From assembly GCA_003225315.1 (NCBI GenBank), contig QHZD01000019.1, forward strand, positions 62,001 to 126,000: a DNA stretch of 64,000 nucleotides. The letters run 5' to 3'. Both the position numbers and the translations under genes were made by a program. This DNA comes from Acidobacteriota bacterium. GTDB taxonomy: Bacteria; Acidobacteriota; Terriglobia; Acidiferrales; UBA7541. Below are positions 25,793 through 35,160 of this stretch, in pieces. How positions within the stretch are numbered: position 1 is the stretch's first letter; each line of letters opens with the position of its first letter. The notes beneath the pieces are model-generated. The model was given only the letters and a program-made list of their open reading frames with translations. It was not told the DNA's origin and made no database searches.

Positions 25793-28198
25793 ATGCGCAA
25801 GCTGAATGCTGTGCTCCTGCTGTGTCTCGCTTTGCTTTTTTGTTCGAACGTTCAGGCCCAAACCAATTCCGGCGTGAACAATGCTGAGTTGAATGGCAAT
25901 TACGCTTTTACGTTCAGCGGATTCACCGGGAATAACGGTGGCTCGTCCGTTTTTGCAACTGTTGGGAGATTCACAGCGGACGGTTCCGGCAATATTGCCA
26001 GCGGCGAACTGGACGCCAACGGTGTCGCCCCCGGAGCCGTGCTGACCGCGCAAGCGTTCACCGGCACCTACTCGATTGGTGCCGATAATCGCGGCGTGAT
26101 GACCTTGAATATTCCTGGCGGCGCAAAATTCGCCTTTGCCATGACCGCCAACGGTAACGCCGAGTTCATTGAGTTCGACGCTTCGGGCGGAGCGGGAACG
26201 ATTGGATCGGGAAAAATCGAAAAGTCGGACACTTCCGGGTATAGCGCCGCAGCCATTTCGGGTGACTACGCGTTTGGTGCGGATGGGTTCGACGACTCAA
26301 ACAATCGCGCGGCCATTGCCGGCCGGTTTACTTCGAACGGTGCGGGCGCTTTGACCAACGAAGCCGCAGACATCAACGCTTATGGCACGACTTCTTCGAT
26401 GACATTTTCGTCGGCAAATTACACCGTGTCCGATACCGCCACGGGGCGCGGCACAATCAACTTTGCTTTCTCGCTCGGTGGATCGCCATTCAGTTTGAAT
26501 TATGCATTTTATGTTGTAAACGCAGGAAAGCTCTTTGCGATGGGGAGTGACCCGGTCTCGGCTTCCACCCCCTTGCTGAATGGCGTTGTGCTGCGGCAAC
26601 AAAGCCCTGCGGGAGGTTTCTCCAATGCCTCGCTGAATGGCGGCATGGTGATTTACATGACCGGATTCACTTTTTGCGGCAATGGATCCGGCCGCTCCTC
26701 TGACGCGCTGGCAGGTTTGCTTACTGCCGACGGTAACGGCGCTCTCAACGCCACCTTCGACGAAAACTGTGGCGGGGTCTCCAATTCCATCAGCGGCCTG
26801 ACGGGGACTTACAGCGTGGCGAGTAATGGCCGGGCATCCATCGCGGTCGCGAATGGCGCAGTCGCTTATTTGGTGAGTCCGAATCAAGCATTCCTCTTTG
26901 CTACGGACAGTTCCATTGTGTCCGGCTTCGGTGAACCGCAGGCGTCCGCGTCGTTCACGAATAGCACGCTGAACGGAAATTATGCGGGCGTGGCGGCTAC
27001 GCCTGCGTCGTTTGGCGTTCAAGTTTTCTCCGGTGAGTTCACGGCGGACGGCGCCAGTCCCACGGGCAACATGACCGGCACAGAGGACATCGGCGCTTCC
27101 GCTGGACCGGTCTCGGGCGCGGCGTTCCAAGCCGCGTACTCCGTAGCCTCCTCGCCGACAAACGGGCGGGGAACCATGACGGTTTCTTCCGGAACGGGAG
27201 GCAACGCCGTCATTTATATGATCTCCGCCTCGACGTTCGTGGCCGTCTCGCTGAACGATCCAAATCCGGCTGTCTTGCTCTTCGAGCTGTCTCCAACCTC
27301 TTCACCATCCGTTACACTTTCCACGCTATCGCTGAATCCTACGACCGTCACTGGCGGAGATTCTTCCACGGGCACGGTAACGCTGAGCGGGCCAGCGCCT
27401 TCAGGCGGAGCACAAGTTGCGCTCTCCAGCAACGACACATCGGTAGCTACGGTGCCGTCCAGCGTAACAGTTGCGGCCGGAGCCACCAGCGCGACGTTTA
27501 CGGTCAGCACCAGCGCCGTCTCCGCGTCGACCACGGTCACCATCTCGGCGTCCTACGCCGGCGTAACCAAAACGGCTTCGCTTACCGTGAACCCGACGGC
27601 TCCGCCGACACCCACTCTCACTTCGCTGACATTAAGTCCAACGAGTGTGACTGGCGGAAATTCCTCCACCGGAACGGTAACGCTGAGCGGACCGGCTCCA
27701 TCAGGCGGAGCGCAAGTCGCGCTTTCCAGCAGCGACACCTCAGTGGCTACGGTGCCTTCCAGCGTAACGGTTGCGGACGGAGCCACCAGCGCGACGTTCA
27801 CCGTTAGGACTAGCGCCGTTAGCGCGTCGACCACAGTCACTATTTCGGCGACCTTTGCAGGCGTGACCAAAACAGCCTCGCTCACCGTGAACCCCGCGCC
27901 TCCTCCGCCACCGACGCTGTCCTCGCTGACCTTGAATCCCAGCACGGTCATCGGCGGCGTGCAATCTTCCACGGGCAGAGTCACACTAAGCGAGCCGGTT
28001 CCGGCAGGTGGCGTGACGGTCATCCTTTCCAGCAACAGCGGCACGGCCAGCGTGCCGTCCAGCGTGTTCATTCCGGCAGGCGCCACCAGCGCGACGTTTA
28101 CGGTGAACACATCCATCGTTCTCATTTCGACTTCCGCCAATATCTCTGCTACGTACAACGGTACGACGCGGACGGCGACTCTTACCGTACTGCTATAA
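25793..28198 (+). CDS. Secreted multi-repeat protein with C-terminal bacterial Ig-like repeats
   Basis: An 801-residue exported protein. After the signal peptide (LLLCLALLFCSNVQA) come four divergent repeats of about 110-130 residues, each with LNGNYAF-, FTADGxGxxxxGxxDxNG- and GTYSV-like blocks; this repeat type is frequent in acidobacterial surface proteins. From about residue 508 follow three nearly identical Ig-like repeats of about 100 residues (TVTLSGPAPSGGAQVALSS, ATVPSSVTVAAGATSATFTV). No catalytic motif or cell-wall anchor is visible. It is probably an extracellular or outer-surface structural or adhesion protein. The Shine-Dalgarno is GGAGGAAAG just before the ATG. Confidence 0.75.
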   Translation: MRKLNAVLLLCLALLFCSNVQAQTNSGVNNAELNGNYAFTFSGFTGNNGGSSVFATVGRFTADGSGNIASGELDANGVAPGAVLTAQAFTGTYSIGADNRGVMTLNIPGGAKFAFAMTANGNAEFIEFDASGGAGTIGSGKIEKSDTSGYSAAAISGDYAFGADGFDDSNNRAAIAGRFTSNGAGALTNEAADINAYGTTSSMTFSSANYTVSDTATGRGTINFAFSLGGSPFSLNYAFYVVNAGKLFAMGSDPVSASTPLLNGVVLRQQSPAGGFSNASLNGGMVIYMTGFTFCGNGSGRSSDALAGLLTADGNGALNATFDENCGGVSNSISGLTGTYSVASNGRASIAVANGAVAYLVSPNQAFLFATDSSIVSGFGEPQASASFTNSTLNGNYAGVAATPASFGVQVFSGEFTADGASPTGNMTGTEDIGASAGPVSGAAFQAAYSVASSPTNGRGTMTVSSGTGGNAVIYMISASTFVAVSLNDPNPAVLLFELSPTSSPSVTLSTLSLNPTTVTGGDSSTGTVTLSGPAPSGGAQVALSSNDTSVATVPSSVTVAAGATSATFTVSTSAVSASTTVTISASYAGVTKTASLTVNPTAPPTPTLTSLTLSPTSVTGGNSSTGTVTLSGPAPSGGAQVALSSSDTSVATVPSSVTVADGATSATFTVRTSAVSASTTVTISATFAGVTKTASLTVNPAPPPPPTLSSLTLNPSTVIGGVQSSTGRVTLSEPVPAGGVTVILSSNSGTASVPSSVFIPAGATSATFTVNTSIVLISTSANISATYNGTTRTATLTVLL
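27316..28197 (+). repeat. Three tandem ~300-bp Ig-like-domain repeats
   Basis: Equivalent points (TCCACNGG before the GTNACNCT block) lie at 27365, 27665 and 27968, giving unit lengths of 300 and 303 bp. Units 1 and 2 are very similar even at silent positions; unit 3 is more diverged. They encode the three C-terminal Ig-like domains. Confidence 0.85.
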
Positions 28199-28218
28199 CG
28201 GACGTTCACGTTAGCTCG

Positions 28219-28256
28219 GGAGCCGCGCCTTGGCCCAGTTCCAAGCGCGCGGCTCC
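28219..28256 (+). terminator. Strong stem-loop after the repeat protein; possible terminator
   Basis: A 15-bp stem with a single bulged C and a 7-nt loop: GGAGCCGCGC pairs with GCGCGGCTCC and CTTGG with CCAAG. It lies 20 nt after the stop at 28198 and before the convergent acetamidase relic. No T-run follows, so intrinsic termination is uncertain. Confidence 0.4.
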
Positions 28257-28306
28257 ATTGGCCTTGAAAAGCGTTACCGCGGATTGCGGGAAGCAAAAAC
28301 ACCCTC

Positions 28307-28867
28307 TTACTTCTCGGCGCTTGCCAGCAGCTTTAACCGTTCCTTGTTGATCTTGAGCACCATCCCCGCGTTGCGGTCGGCAACTTCGCTCACTTTGTAT
28401 TCCGCAGACGTGCCCAGCACCTGCCCGACCTTGGAAAGCGTTAACTTATATTCTTCCGTTAGCCATTGCGCCATGTTCGCTGTCGCTCCGCGGAATGCAT
28501 CATCCAGCGATCCAGCGAGCCCCATGGCTATCAGGTGCGTTGCGGACTCCACGCGCGGCCCCGGGACTCGTTTCCCCGGAATTACATCCACGGTGAACTC
28601 CACGTCCATCGACGTTTCGAGAGCGTTGCCGTTGAGCTCTCCGTCGCCCTGTAGCGCGTGCCCATCGCCCACGTAGAGCAGCGCGCCAGGCACGCTCACC
28701 GGCAAATATACTGTTGCGCCTTCCACGATCTCGTTGAAGTCCATATTTCCTCCGTAGCGCCCGGAATCGCCGGATCCGGGAGGCGCTTGCGCCACGTTTG
28801 GCGCCACCGCCACGCATCCCAGCATCGGCCGCGGAGAAATCAAACCCGGACTACGGGGGTTGGCCAC
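28307..28867 (-). pseudogene. Acetamidase/formamidase, N-terminally truncated relic
   Basis: The 186 readable residues match the C-terminal half of the acetamidase/formamidase family: LGCVAVAP, GGNMDFNEIVEGATVYLPV, GALLYVGDGHALQGDGE and VESATHLIAMGLAGSLDDA. Family members have over 300 residues. The N-terminal half is missing, because the divergent VWFA gene begins at 28913. The frame can be read a few codons above the nominal GTG at 28867 (to about 28912) without a good start. The C-terminal half lacks no obvious residue, but without its N-terminal part it is probably not a working enzyme. Confidence 0.7.
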
Positions 28868-28912
28868 TCTTCGCCACGCGCTGGCGTCAGAGTATCCAGT
28901 GGGATTTGATCC

Positions 28913-29989
28913 ATGAAAGTCATTCTTTCGAGGAGAGGGCTGGTTGCCGCGATATTAGGTGCTGGCTCTGTACTCGTTCAAGCCAAGCAATCGACTACTC
29001 AGGAAGCTCCACGCTCCCAAACGCAACCCTCCGCTCAGCAAAGCGAAGCCAGAACTAAAATCAACGTCAATTCCGAGCTTGTCGTCGTCCCGGTGACGGT
29101 CAAAGATCGTCACGGCAATCTCGTTCCCGATCTTCAGAAAAACGACTTTCGCATTTTCGACGATAACGTTGAGCAATCCATTGACGTTTTCACTGCCGAG
29201 GCTTTTCCGCTATCGCTTGTCGTCCTGATCGACGACGATTTGAAATCGCAGGACGCCGCCCAGATGGCTCCCACTTTACGCGCCATCACTGGCGGAATTA
29301 GTCCCGACGACGAGGCCATCATCTGCCGCTTTGACCTCTCGTTCTATCCAGGCAATGGGTTTAGCAGCGACTTCAACAAGCTGTGGGCGGATCTAAAGGA
29401 TGCTCAAGATCACAGCGGCCCCTCGACGTCCGGCCCCGTCCCCTTTGTCACTCCTCCATCGAGTCACCAACTCGGAGTGGGCGAACCTCCCCTGGCCGCG
29501 CCGACTAATCTTGGTTCCCGCCCAACCAAAGCTCTCGACGATGCCGTCCATTCTGCCGCTGAATTGCTTCATGATCGCGGGGCCAGTCGGCGCAAGATCA
29601 TCCTTCTGATCTCCGATGGTCTCAACGAGCCCCAATTCAACCACCATACGTACGCCGACACTCTCGAGGTTCTCCTCCAGGACAACATATCTGTATACAG
29701 CCTGGCAGTTGGGCATTCCTTAAAACGAAAGTTCTCCCGCCTGGTCAATTATGCGAACGATTCCGGTGGCGACATCTATTACGCCGTCCAAAGCGCCGCC
29801 ATGGAAAGGCTCTATTCGCGAATAACTGAGCAGGCCCGCCACGAGTACACCCTGGCCTACGTGCCTCACGTCAACAACCGCAACGCCAGCTATCACAAGG
29901 TAGAAGTCCATACCACACGCGAAGGTGTCACTATTAGGACTCGCCAGGGGTACTACACAGGTCCTCTCGTCGTTCCAGCAAAGCAGTAG
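28913..29989 (+). CDS. Secreted VWFA-related protein (modified MIDAS)
   Basis: A 358-residue exported protein of the acidobacterial VWFA-related family. It has an N-terminal signal (LVAAILGAGSVLVQA), a Gln/Ser-rich spacer, the family's lead-in VVVPVTVKDRHGNLVPDL and DFRIFDDNVEQ, and then a von Willebrand A domain (about residues 95-335). The metal-site motif is IDDDLKS in place of DxSxS, the same D-x-D-L-x-S form as in the protein at 40813-41907. The C-terminal part (EYTLAYVPHVNN ... YHKVEVHTTREGVTIRTRQGY) is the family's usual ending. Such proteins are thought to act in protein-protein contacts at the envelope; the function is not known. Confidence 0.85.
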   Translation: MKVILSRRGLVAAILGAGSVLVQAKQSTTQEAPRSQTQPSAQQSEARTKINVNSELVVVPVTVKDRHGNLVPDLQKNDFRIFDDNVEQSIDVFTAEAFPLSLVVLIDDDLKSQDAAQMAPTLRAITGGISPDDEAIICRFDLSFYPGNGFSSDFNKLWADLKDAQDHSGPSTSGPVPFVTPPSSHQLGVGEPPLAAPTNLGSRPTKALDDAVHSAAELLHDRGASRRKIILLISDGLNEPQFNHHTYADTLEVLLQDNISVYSLAVGHSLKRKFSRLVNYANDSGGDIYYAVQSAAMERLYSRITEQARHEYTLAYVPHVNNRNASYHKVEVHTTREGVTIRTRQGYYTGPLVVPAKQ

Positions 29990-30044
29990 CGTTGGCATTC
30001 CCTTACAGGACGTGCCTCTCATCACAGCCTGCTACAATCGGCCT

Positions 30045-31070
30045 GTGCTGGCTGGGGCCCAACCTGAGATTCATGAGCTTCTGGCGCTAGATACGGACGC
30101 CGGGACGCGGTTGGACCGGTTCGTGGCTGCGCATCGCCCTGAACTCTCGCGTTCGCGGGTGCAAGAACTTATCGACGGCGGCCATGTCCTTGTCAACGGC
30201 AAGGCGGAGAAATCTTCGCAGAAACTTCGCGGCGGGGAACTCATCACCTTGTGGGCATATTCCCGGCCGGGGACCCGCGCCGAAGCGGAATCGATTCCGC
30301 TGGATGTGCTTTACGAAGACGACGACGTTATCGCCATCAATAAGAGCGCCGGAATGACCGTTCACGCCGGCGCGGGAAACGTTTCGGGGACGCTAGTCAA
30401 CGCGCTTCTGGGGCGCGGGCAGGCGCTTTCAACGGGTGGCGATCCGCTGCGGCCGGGAATCGTACATCGGCTAGACAAGGAAACGTCGGGCGTGATCCTG
30501 GTGGCGAAGAACGACGCGGCGCATGCCAAACTTGGCGAAGCGTTTCGCCAGCGCGCCATCAAAAAAACATATCTCGCGCTGGTGCAAGGTGTTCTCGCAG
30601 GGGAAAGCGGCCGCATCGAATTGGCGATCGGGCGCGACCCGATTCATCGCACGCGCATGGCGACGCAGCGCAAGTCCTGGCACGGAGCGGGGATCGCGAA
30701 TCCGCGCGAGGCGCGCACGGATTGGAAAGCGCTCGCCAAAATCGACAGCACGACACTGGTGGAAGTCCAACTCCATACCGGGCGAACGCATCAGATTCGA
30801 GTGCACTTCGCGGCGCTGAAACATCCGGTAGTGGGCGATACGCTGTACGGCGCGGCGCGGGAGTTGCGGATAGGCAAGCTCGATTTACCTGCTCTCGGGC
30901 GAAATTTTCTGCATGCCGCAAAGCTGGGATTCGCGCAGCCGCGGACCGGCGCATGGATCGAAGTTCGCGCGGAGTTGCCGGCAGAATTGCGCGATTACTT
31001 GAAGAAACTTTGCAATGCCGCGGGGGAATCGCAGAGCCGAATTGACGCTGCGCTGGCGGGATACCTATAA
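30045..31070 (+). CDS. RluA/RluD-family 23S rRNA pseudouridine synthase
   Basis: A 341-residue protein with an N-terminal S4 RNA-binding domain (RLDRFVAAHRPELSRSRVQELI, residues about 21-80) and the RluA-type catalytic domain with RPGIVHRLDKETSGVIL (catalytic Asp), AIKKTYLALV and TGRTHQIRVHFA. It converts uridines in large-subunit rRNA to pseudouridine and is most like RluD. The frame is open to 29925, overlapping the VWFA gene. The GTG at 30045 is preferred because an extended -10 (TG-C-TACAAT, 30030-30038) ends 6 nt before it, suggesting a leaderless message; no Shine-Dalgarno is visible. The alternative start is GTG at 30012. Confidence 0.9.
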   Translation: MLAGAQPEIHELLALDTDAGTRLDRFVAAHRPELSRSRVQELIDGGHVLVNGKAEKSSQKLRGGELITLWAYSRPGTRAEAESIPLDVLYEDDDVIAINKSAGMTVHAGAGNVSGTLVNALLGRGQALSTGGDPLRPGIVHRLDKETSGVILVAKNDAAHAKLGEAFRQRAIKKTYLALVQGVLAGESGRIELAIGRDPIHRTRMATQRKSWHGAGIANPREARTDWKALAKIDSTTLVEVQLHTGRTHQIRVHFAALKHPVVGDTLYGAARELRIGKLDLPALGRNFLHAAKLGFAQPRTGAWIEVRAELPAELRDYLKKLCNAAGESQSRIDAALAGYL

Positions 31071-31071
31071 T
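31042..31071 (+). promoter_or_regulatory. Sigma-70 promoter at the rluD-like gene's stop codon
   Basis: TTGACG (31042-31047), an 18-bp spacer and a consensus TATAAT (31066-31071) whose TAA is the stop codon of the pseudouridine synthase. Transcription would begin near 31078-31080, at the second ATG of the following VWFA gene. Confidence 0.6.
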
Positions 31072-31079
31072 CGATGCAC

Positions 31080-32195
31080 ATGCGACGGATCATTACTTCC
31101 ATCTTTTTGGCGCTGGCGCTGCTGCTACTTCCACTGACCGACCGCGCGCAGCAGTCTTCGTCTGACAAGCCCCAAGCATCCTCGCCGGAGGCGAAGCCCC
31201 AGGCGCCCGCGCCGGCGCAGGTCGCCGCGCCGAAGCAAGACCCTGCGCAGCAAAGCGATCAAACGATCAAGTCGGTTGTCAACCTCGTCGATGTGCTCTT
31301 CACCGTTCTGAACCGCCGCAACAAACTTGTCCCCGAACTCGAAAGGAGCGACTTCAAAATCTGGGACGACAAGTTCCCGCAGGAAATCCGTTACTTCAGC
31401 AAGCAGTCCGATTTGCCGCTGCGCATCGGCATGCTGTTGGATACCTCCAACAGCATCCGCGACCGCATCAAGTTCGAGCAGGACGCTTCGATCAATTTTC
31501 TGTTTAGCGTGCTGCGCCGCAATAAAGATGAAGCATTTGTGATGACTTTCGACGACGAGCCGCAAATCGTGCAGGCCTTCACCGGCGATGCGGGAGCATT
31601 GCGCGACCAGATCACCAAGACGCGCGCGGGCGGGGGCACGGCGATTTACGACGCGATTTACGAAGCGTGCGTGAAGGAGCTGAGCCATCCGCCGCGCCCA
31701 CCGGGCGATCAACCGGACGTGGTGCGCCGCGTGATGATTCTGATCAGCGATGGCGAGGACAACTTATCGACGCACACGCGCACGGACGCCATCGAAATGG
31801 CGCAACGCACCAGCGTGGTCATTTACAGCATCAGCACCAGCACGCAGTGGGTTTCCCTCTCGCAGACCGATCCGAGCAAGGCGGCCGACCGCAAGTATCA
31901 CCTGACGGACGGTGACAAGATTCTCCAGGACCTGGCCGAGGAAACCGGCGGCCGGGCGTTTTTTCCATATCACGTTGACGATCTGGACCAATCGTTCCAA
32001 GACATCGGCGACGAACTGCGCAACCAGTATTCCATCGCCTACCTTCCGACGAACTACGTTATGGATGGCCGCTACCATAAAATCCGCATCGAGGTGCCCG
32101 ATCATAAGGGCTACCAGGTGCGCGCACGCCGCGGCTATTTCGCCCGCGCCAACACGCCGGCCACGCCAACTGCTCCCAGCGGAACGATTCAGTAA
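31080..32195 (+). CDS. Secreted VWFA-related protein (canonical MIDAS)
   Basis: A 371-residue exported protein: signal peptide IITSIFLALALLLLPLTDRA, a Pro/Ala/Gln-rich linker, the VWFA-related lead-in (VNLVDVLFTVLNRRNKLVPEL, SDFKIWDDKFPQEI) and a VWA domain with intact metal site: DTSNS, the Thr of GGGTAIYDA and ISDGEDN. The end (YSIAYLPTNYVMDGRYHKIRIEV, RARRGYF) is the family's typical C-terminus. An ATG also occurs at 31074, but the embedded promoter predicts a transcript starting near 31080, so a leaderless start at 31080 is preferred. Function unknown; probably periplasmic or surface located. Confidence 0.85.
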   Translation: MRRIITSIFLALALLLLPLTDRAQQSSSDKPQASSPEAKPQAPAPAQVAAPKQDPAQQSDQTIKSVVNLVDVLFTVLNRRNKLVPELERSDFKIWDDKFPQEIRYFSKQSDLPLRIGMLLDTSNSIRDRIKFEQDASINFLFSVLRRNKDEAFVMTFDDEPQIVQAFTGDAGALRDQITKTRAGGGTAIYDAIYEACVKELSHPPRPPGDQPDVVRRVMILISDGEDNLSTHTRTDAIEMAQRTSVVIYSISTSTQWVSLSQTDPSKAADRKYHLTDGDKILQDLAEETGGRAFFPYHVDDLDQSFQDIGDELRNQYSIAYLPTNYVMDGRYHKIRIEVPDHKGYQVRARRGYFARANTPATPTAPSGTIQ

Positions 32196-32246
32196 AGCGT
32201 TTTGAAAGTATTTTTGCGCTGCGCGATTCGAAAGTCAGCTTAATTA

Positions 32247-34970
32247 TTAGCGGGGAATATTGCGGAGCAGGACGGCGTCGGAATCGGCGTGGCCCCGTCC
32301 AACCGCGAGCCGCGTGCCGTCCTTCGAATATCCATACCCGCCGATTTTTTCCGAAGTGAAGTGCGTGAGCTGACGGCGCGCCGATCCATCCAGTGGCTGC
32401 ACCCACAGATTGTCGACACCCTTTTCCCGCACCGCATAGAGGATCGCCTTACCGGAGGGCATGAACGCCAGGCTGGGGAGGGCGCGGGGAGCAAATTCGA
32501 AGGAAGATTTTTTTCCATCCAAAAGAGAATACAAGACGAGCATATCCGTGTGATCCGCTTCGCGTGCTTCGAATGTGGCGACAGTTTTGCCGTCGGGAGA
32601 AAGGTCATAAGGCTCTGAGGGGGACTTGATAATTGTTTCAGGCGTGCCGCCGTCGATGGGAATGCGCTTGAGGAAATGGTTTTCTGCGGCGTCGATGAAG
32701 TACAGCCATTTGCCGTCATGCGAACAGACCGGCACTCTATCGTTGACGCCAAAAGTAAGACGCACAAGGTTTGCGCCATTTGAATCGACACGCCAAAGAT
32801 TGGTTTCGGCGCCGCCGGACCGGCCGATACTTCGAAAGACGACATAGCGCCCCTGGCCGCACGAGGCGACCTGGTCTACCGCATATTTCGCGTCGGAGAA
32901 AATGACGCGGTCTCCGCCAGATGGATTGACCAGGCGGATGTCGGAGCCCTGGATAAGAAGAACTTGAGAGTCGGGAGTCAAGTCCCAACTCCGAATAGGC
33001 AGAGTTGATGGTAATTTCAGCGGATTGAAGTTCTCGAGCGAGCCCGCGGGCGCGATCTCCACCTGGTATTTTGCCTGGCTCTGATTGGCAGCTATGGATT
33101 GGCCATCCGCCGAAAGGCTGGGATGAAAGTAGTCGTTGGTATCTGTGGTCAAGAGACGGAAGGCGCCGTCAGGGAAGGAAACGATGCCAATTTGTCTGCG
33201 CCTAAACCCAGTTTCCGCCATGGCGGCAGAGACGAGGAGACCGGTCATGTCCGGGAGCCAGACTGGCTCGTTATAGAGGCGATCCTTGGCAATGGCTACC
33301 TGCTTCATGGAACCGCTCGCGACGTCCACGGCGAGGAATCCGCCGATATCCTGTGGCGTAGGGTGGACGATGGGAATCACAATAGTTTTTCCATCGGGAG
33401 ACCAAGCAAGGGTCAGGTTATCGACGTGAAGTTCCTTGTGATGGAAGAGATCACGTTCGAGTGTGCCATCGCGCCGAGCGATCTTGAGGTCAGCCACATG
33501 GGAATCGCCATGTTGGTGCAAGTAGGCGAAGCGCTGGCCATCTGGTGAAAACGAGATGGGACTGTCCACGTCTTTTATGAGCAGGCGCGGAGTTCCCCCG
33601 AGCATGGGGGCGTCATAGAGGGAAGCGATGGCTTGCTCGGAGTCGTCGCGGCGGACGCAATAAATGTAATTGCCGTCGGGGGAAAACGTAAGTCCAGCGT
33701 ACCGAGTTGCGAGAGGCGCGACGACCTGCGTGTTGCTTCCCGTAGGAATGTGCCGGAGCCAGACGGATTGCAACCCATTCTCGTCAAGGACATGGAGCAG
33801 GTATTTTCCGTCAGGCGAAATTCTGGAGAGGAACACGTGCCCGTTGTTGGTGAGATTTTCGACCGACATTTGTTCGACGGGTAAAACTTTCTTGCGCGGC
33901 AAGAGGGAGTAGACGCCGAACGCGGCAGCGACGAGCAGCAGGACAACGATTCCCAGCAGGAGAGCCGTGCCGAATTTGTTTTTGCTCGCAGCGGCGATAA
34001 GGATGGAACTGCTGGAGGCACGCGGAGACTCGGCGGGAGTGACGGCAGGCGCGGATGATTGGGCAGGGATGCGTGTTGAAGAAGACGTGACAGGAGCGGC
34101 TTTTCCGGAGTCCAATTCGCGCTGAAGGCGTTTGAGGTCGGCGCGCATTTCCGCGGCGACCTGGTAACGCACGTCGCGATCTTTTTCCAGGGCTTTGTTG
34201 AGGATGCGCTCGAGTTCGGCGGGTGTGCCGGGATTCAGGGCGACCGGAGCTACGGGAGCGCTGTGCAGAATGTTGTCGAAGACGACGGCGCTGGTGCTGC
34301 CGGGGAAGGGAAGCTTGCCCGTGGTCAATTGATAGAGCACGCCGCCAAGGGAAAAGAGATCGCTTCGAGCATCGAGTTCCTCGCCACGCGCTTGTTCAGG
34401 AGACATGTAGGAGATGGTGCCGACGGCCGTGCCGGGGCTGGTGAGGAGGAGAGTTTCGGAGTCGCCAATTGTCTCGCCACCCAAGCCAGCATGATGTTCG
34501 GGGAGAAGCTTGGCGAGACCAAAATCGAGGATTTTGACGGTGCCGCGTTCGGTGACGAAAATGTTGGCGGGCTTGATGTCGCGATGGATGATGCCCTTTT
34601 TGTGGGCAGAGTCAAGAGCGTCGGCGACCTGGACGCCGATATCGATGGTGCGCGAAATGGGAAGGGAGCCGGCGGGGATGAGTTTGTCGAGGGTTTGGCC
34701 TTCGAGCAGCTCCATAGCGATGAAGGTTCGGCCATCGTGTTCTTCGATGGCGTGAATGGTGCAAATGCCGGGATGATTGAGCGCGGAAGCCGCGCGGGCT
34801 TCACGGAGGAAACGTTCGAGGGCTTGTTCGTCGCGATGCGTGGCTTCCGGAAGAAACTTCAGGGCCACACGGCGGCCAAGCTTGGTGTCTTCGGCTTCGT
34901 AGACGACGCCCATGCCGCCTTTGCCGAGCTGGCGGAGAATGCGGTAATGGGCGATGGTTTCGTTGAGCAT
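32247..34970 (-). CDS. Membrane Ser/Thr protein kinase with C-terminal TolB-like beta-propeller
   Basis: A 907-residue Hanks-type kinase. The kinase domain (residues about 8-270) has the Gly-loop [13 protein letters not shown], the lysine in VALKFL, the catalytic loop [11 protein letters not shown] and DFGLA, with an APE-like SPEQARGE. A Ser/Ala/Pro-rich juxtamembrane stretch is followed by a membrane helix ([21 protein letters not shown], starting about residue 333) and about 540 residues of WD40-like/TolB PD40 repeats ([37 protein letters not shown]). The propeller should be outside and may sense a ligand or partner. It is divergent from a serine hydrolase gene. Confidence 0.92.
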   Translation of the reverse strand: MLNETIAHYRILRQLGKGGMGVVYEAEDTKLGRRVALKFLPEATHRDEQALERFLREARAASALNHPGICTIHAIEEHDGRTFIAMELLEGQTLDKLIPAGSLPISRTIDIGVQVADALDSAHKKGIIHRDIKPANIFVTERGTVKILDFGLAKLLPEHHAGLGGETIGDSETLLLTSPGTAVGTISYMSPEQARGEELDARSDLFSLGGVLYQLTTGKLPFPGSTSAVVFDNILHSAPVAPVALNPGTPAELERILNKALEKDRDVRYQVAAEMRADLKRLQRELDSGKAAPVTSSSTRIPAQSSAPAVTPAESPRASSSSILIAAASKNKFGTALLLGIVVLLLVAAAFGVYSLLPRKKVLPVEQMSVENLTNNGHVFLSRISPDGKYLLHVLDENGLQSVWLRHIPTGSNTQVVAPLATRYAGLTFSPDGNYIYCVRRDDSEQAIASLYDAPMLGGTPRLLIKDVDSPISFSPDGQRFAYLHQHGDSHVADLKIARRDGTLERDLFHHKELHVDNLTLAWSPDGKTIVIPIVHPTPQDIGGFLAVDVASGSMKQVAIAKDRLYNEPVWLPDMTGLLVSAAMAETGFRRRQIGIVSFPDGAFRLLTTDTNDYFHPSLSADGQSIAANQSQAKYQVEIAPAGSLENFNPLKLPSTLPIRSWDLTPDSQVLLIQGSDIRLVNPSGGDRVIFSDAKYAVDQVASCGQGRYVVFRSIGRSGGAETNLWRVDSNGANLVRLTFGVNDRVPVCSHDGKWLYFIDAAENHFLKRIPIDGGTPETIIKSPSEPYDLSPDGKTVATFEAREADHTDMLVLYSLLDGKKSSFEFAPRALPSLAFMPSGKAILYAVREKGVDNLWVQPLDGSARRQLTHFTSEKIGGYGYSKDGTRLAVGRGHADSDAVLLRNIPR

Positions 34971-35160
34971 GAGTGAGGAATGAAGAAAGGATGGTAGACG
35001 GTCGGGGGATTGGGGTCAATTCGTGGTGTGTTATACAATGCTCGGCGCTTCCGCCTCTTAAATCTTGAGAGGAGATTTTGACCTCATGATCTGCGATAAC
35101 ACACACCGGATCTTACAAAGCAATGTTAGTTTCACACGAAACAAATATCGATCCAACCCA

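Noticed and set aside
27316-28197. CRISPR-like tandem repetition
   Set aside because: The units are 300 bp, in frame, contiguous and encode Ig-like domains; there are no short repeats with spacers.
28307-28867. Complete short amidase gene
   Set aside because: The sequence matches only the C-terminal half of the acetamidase/formamidase family, and the expected N-terminal half is replaced by another gene.
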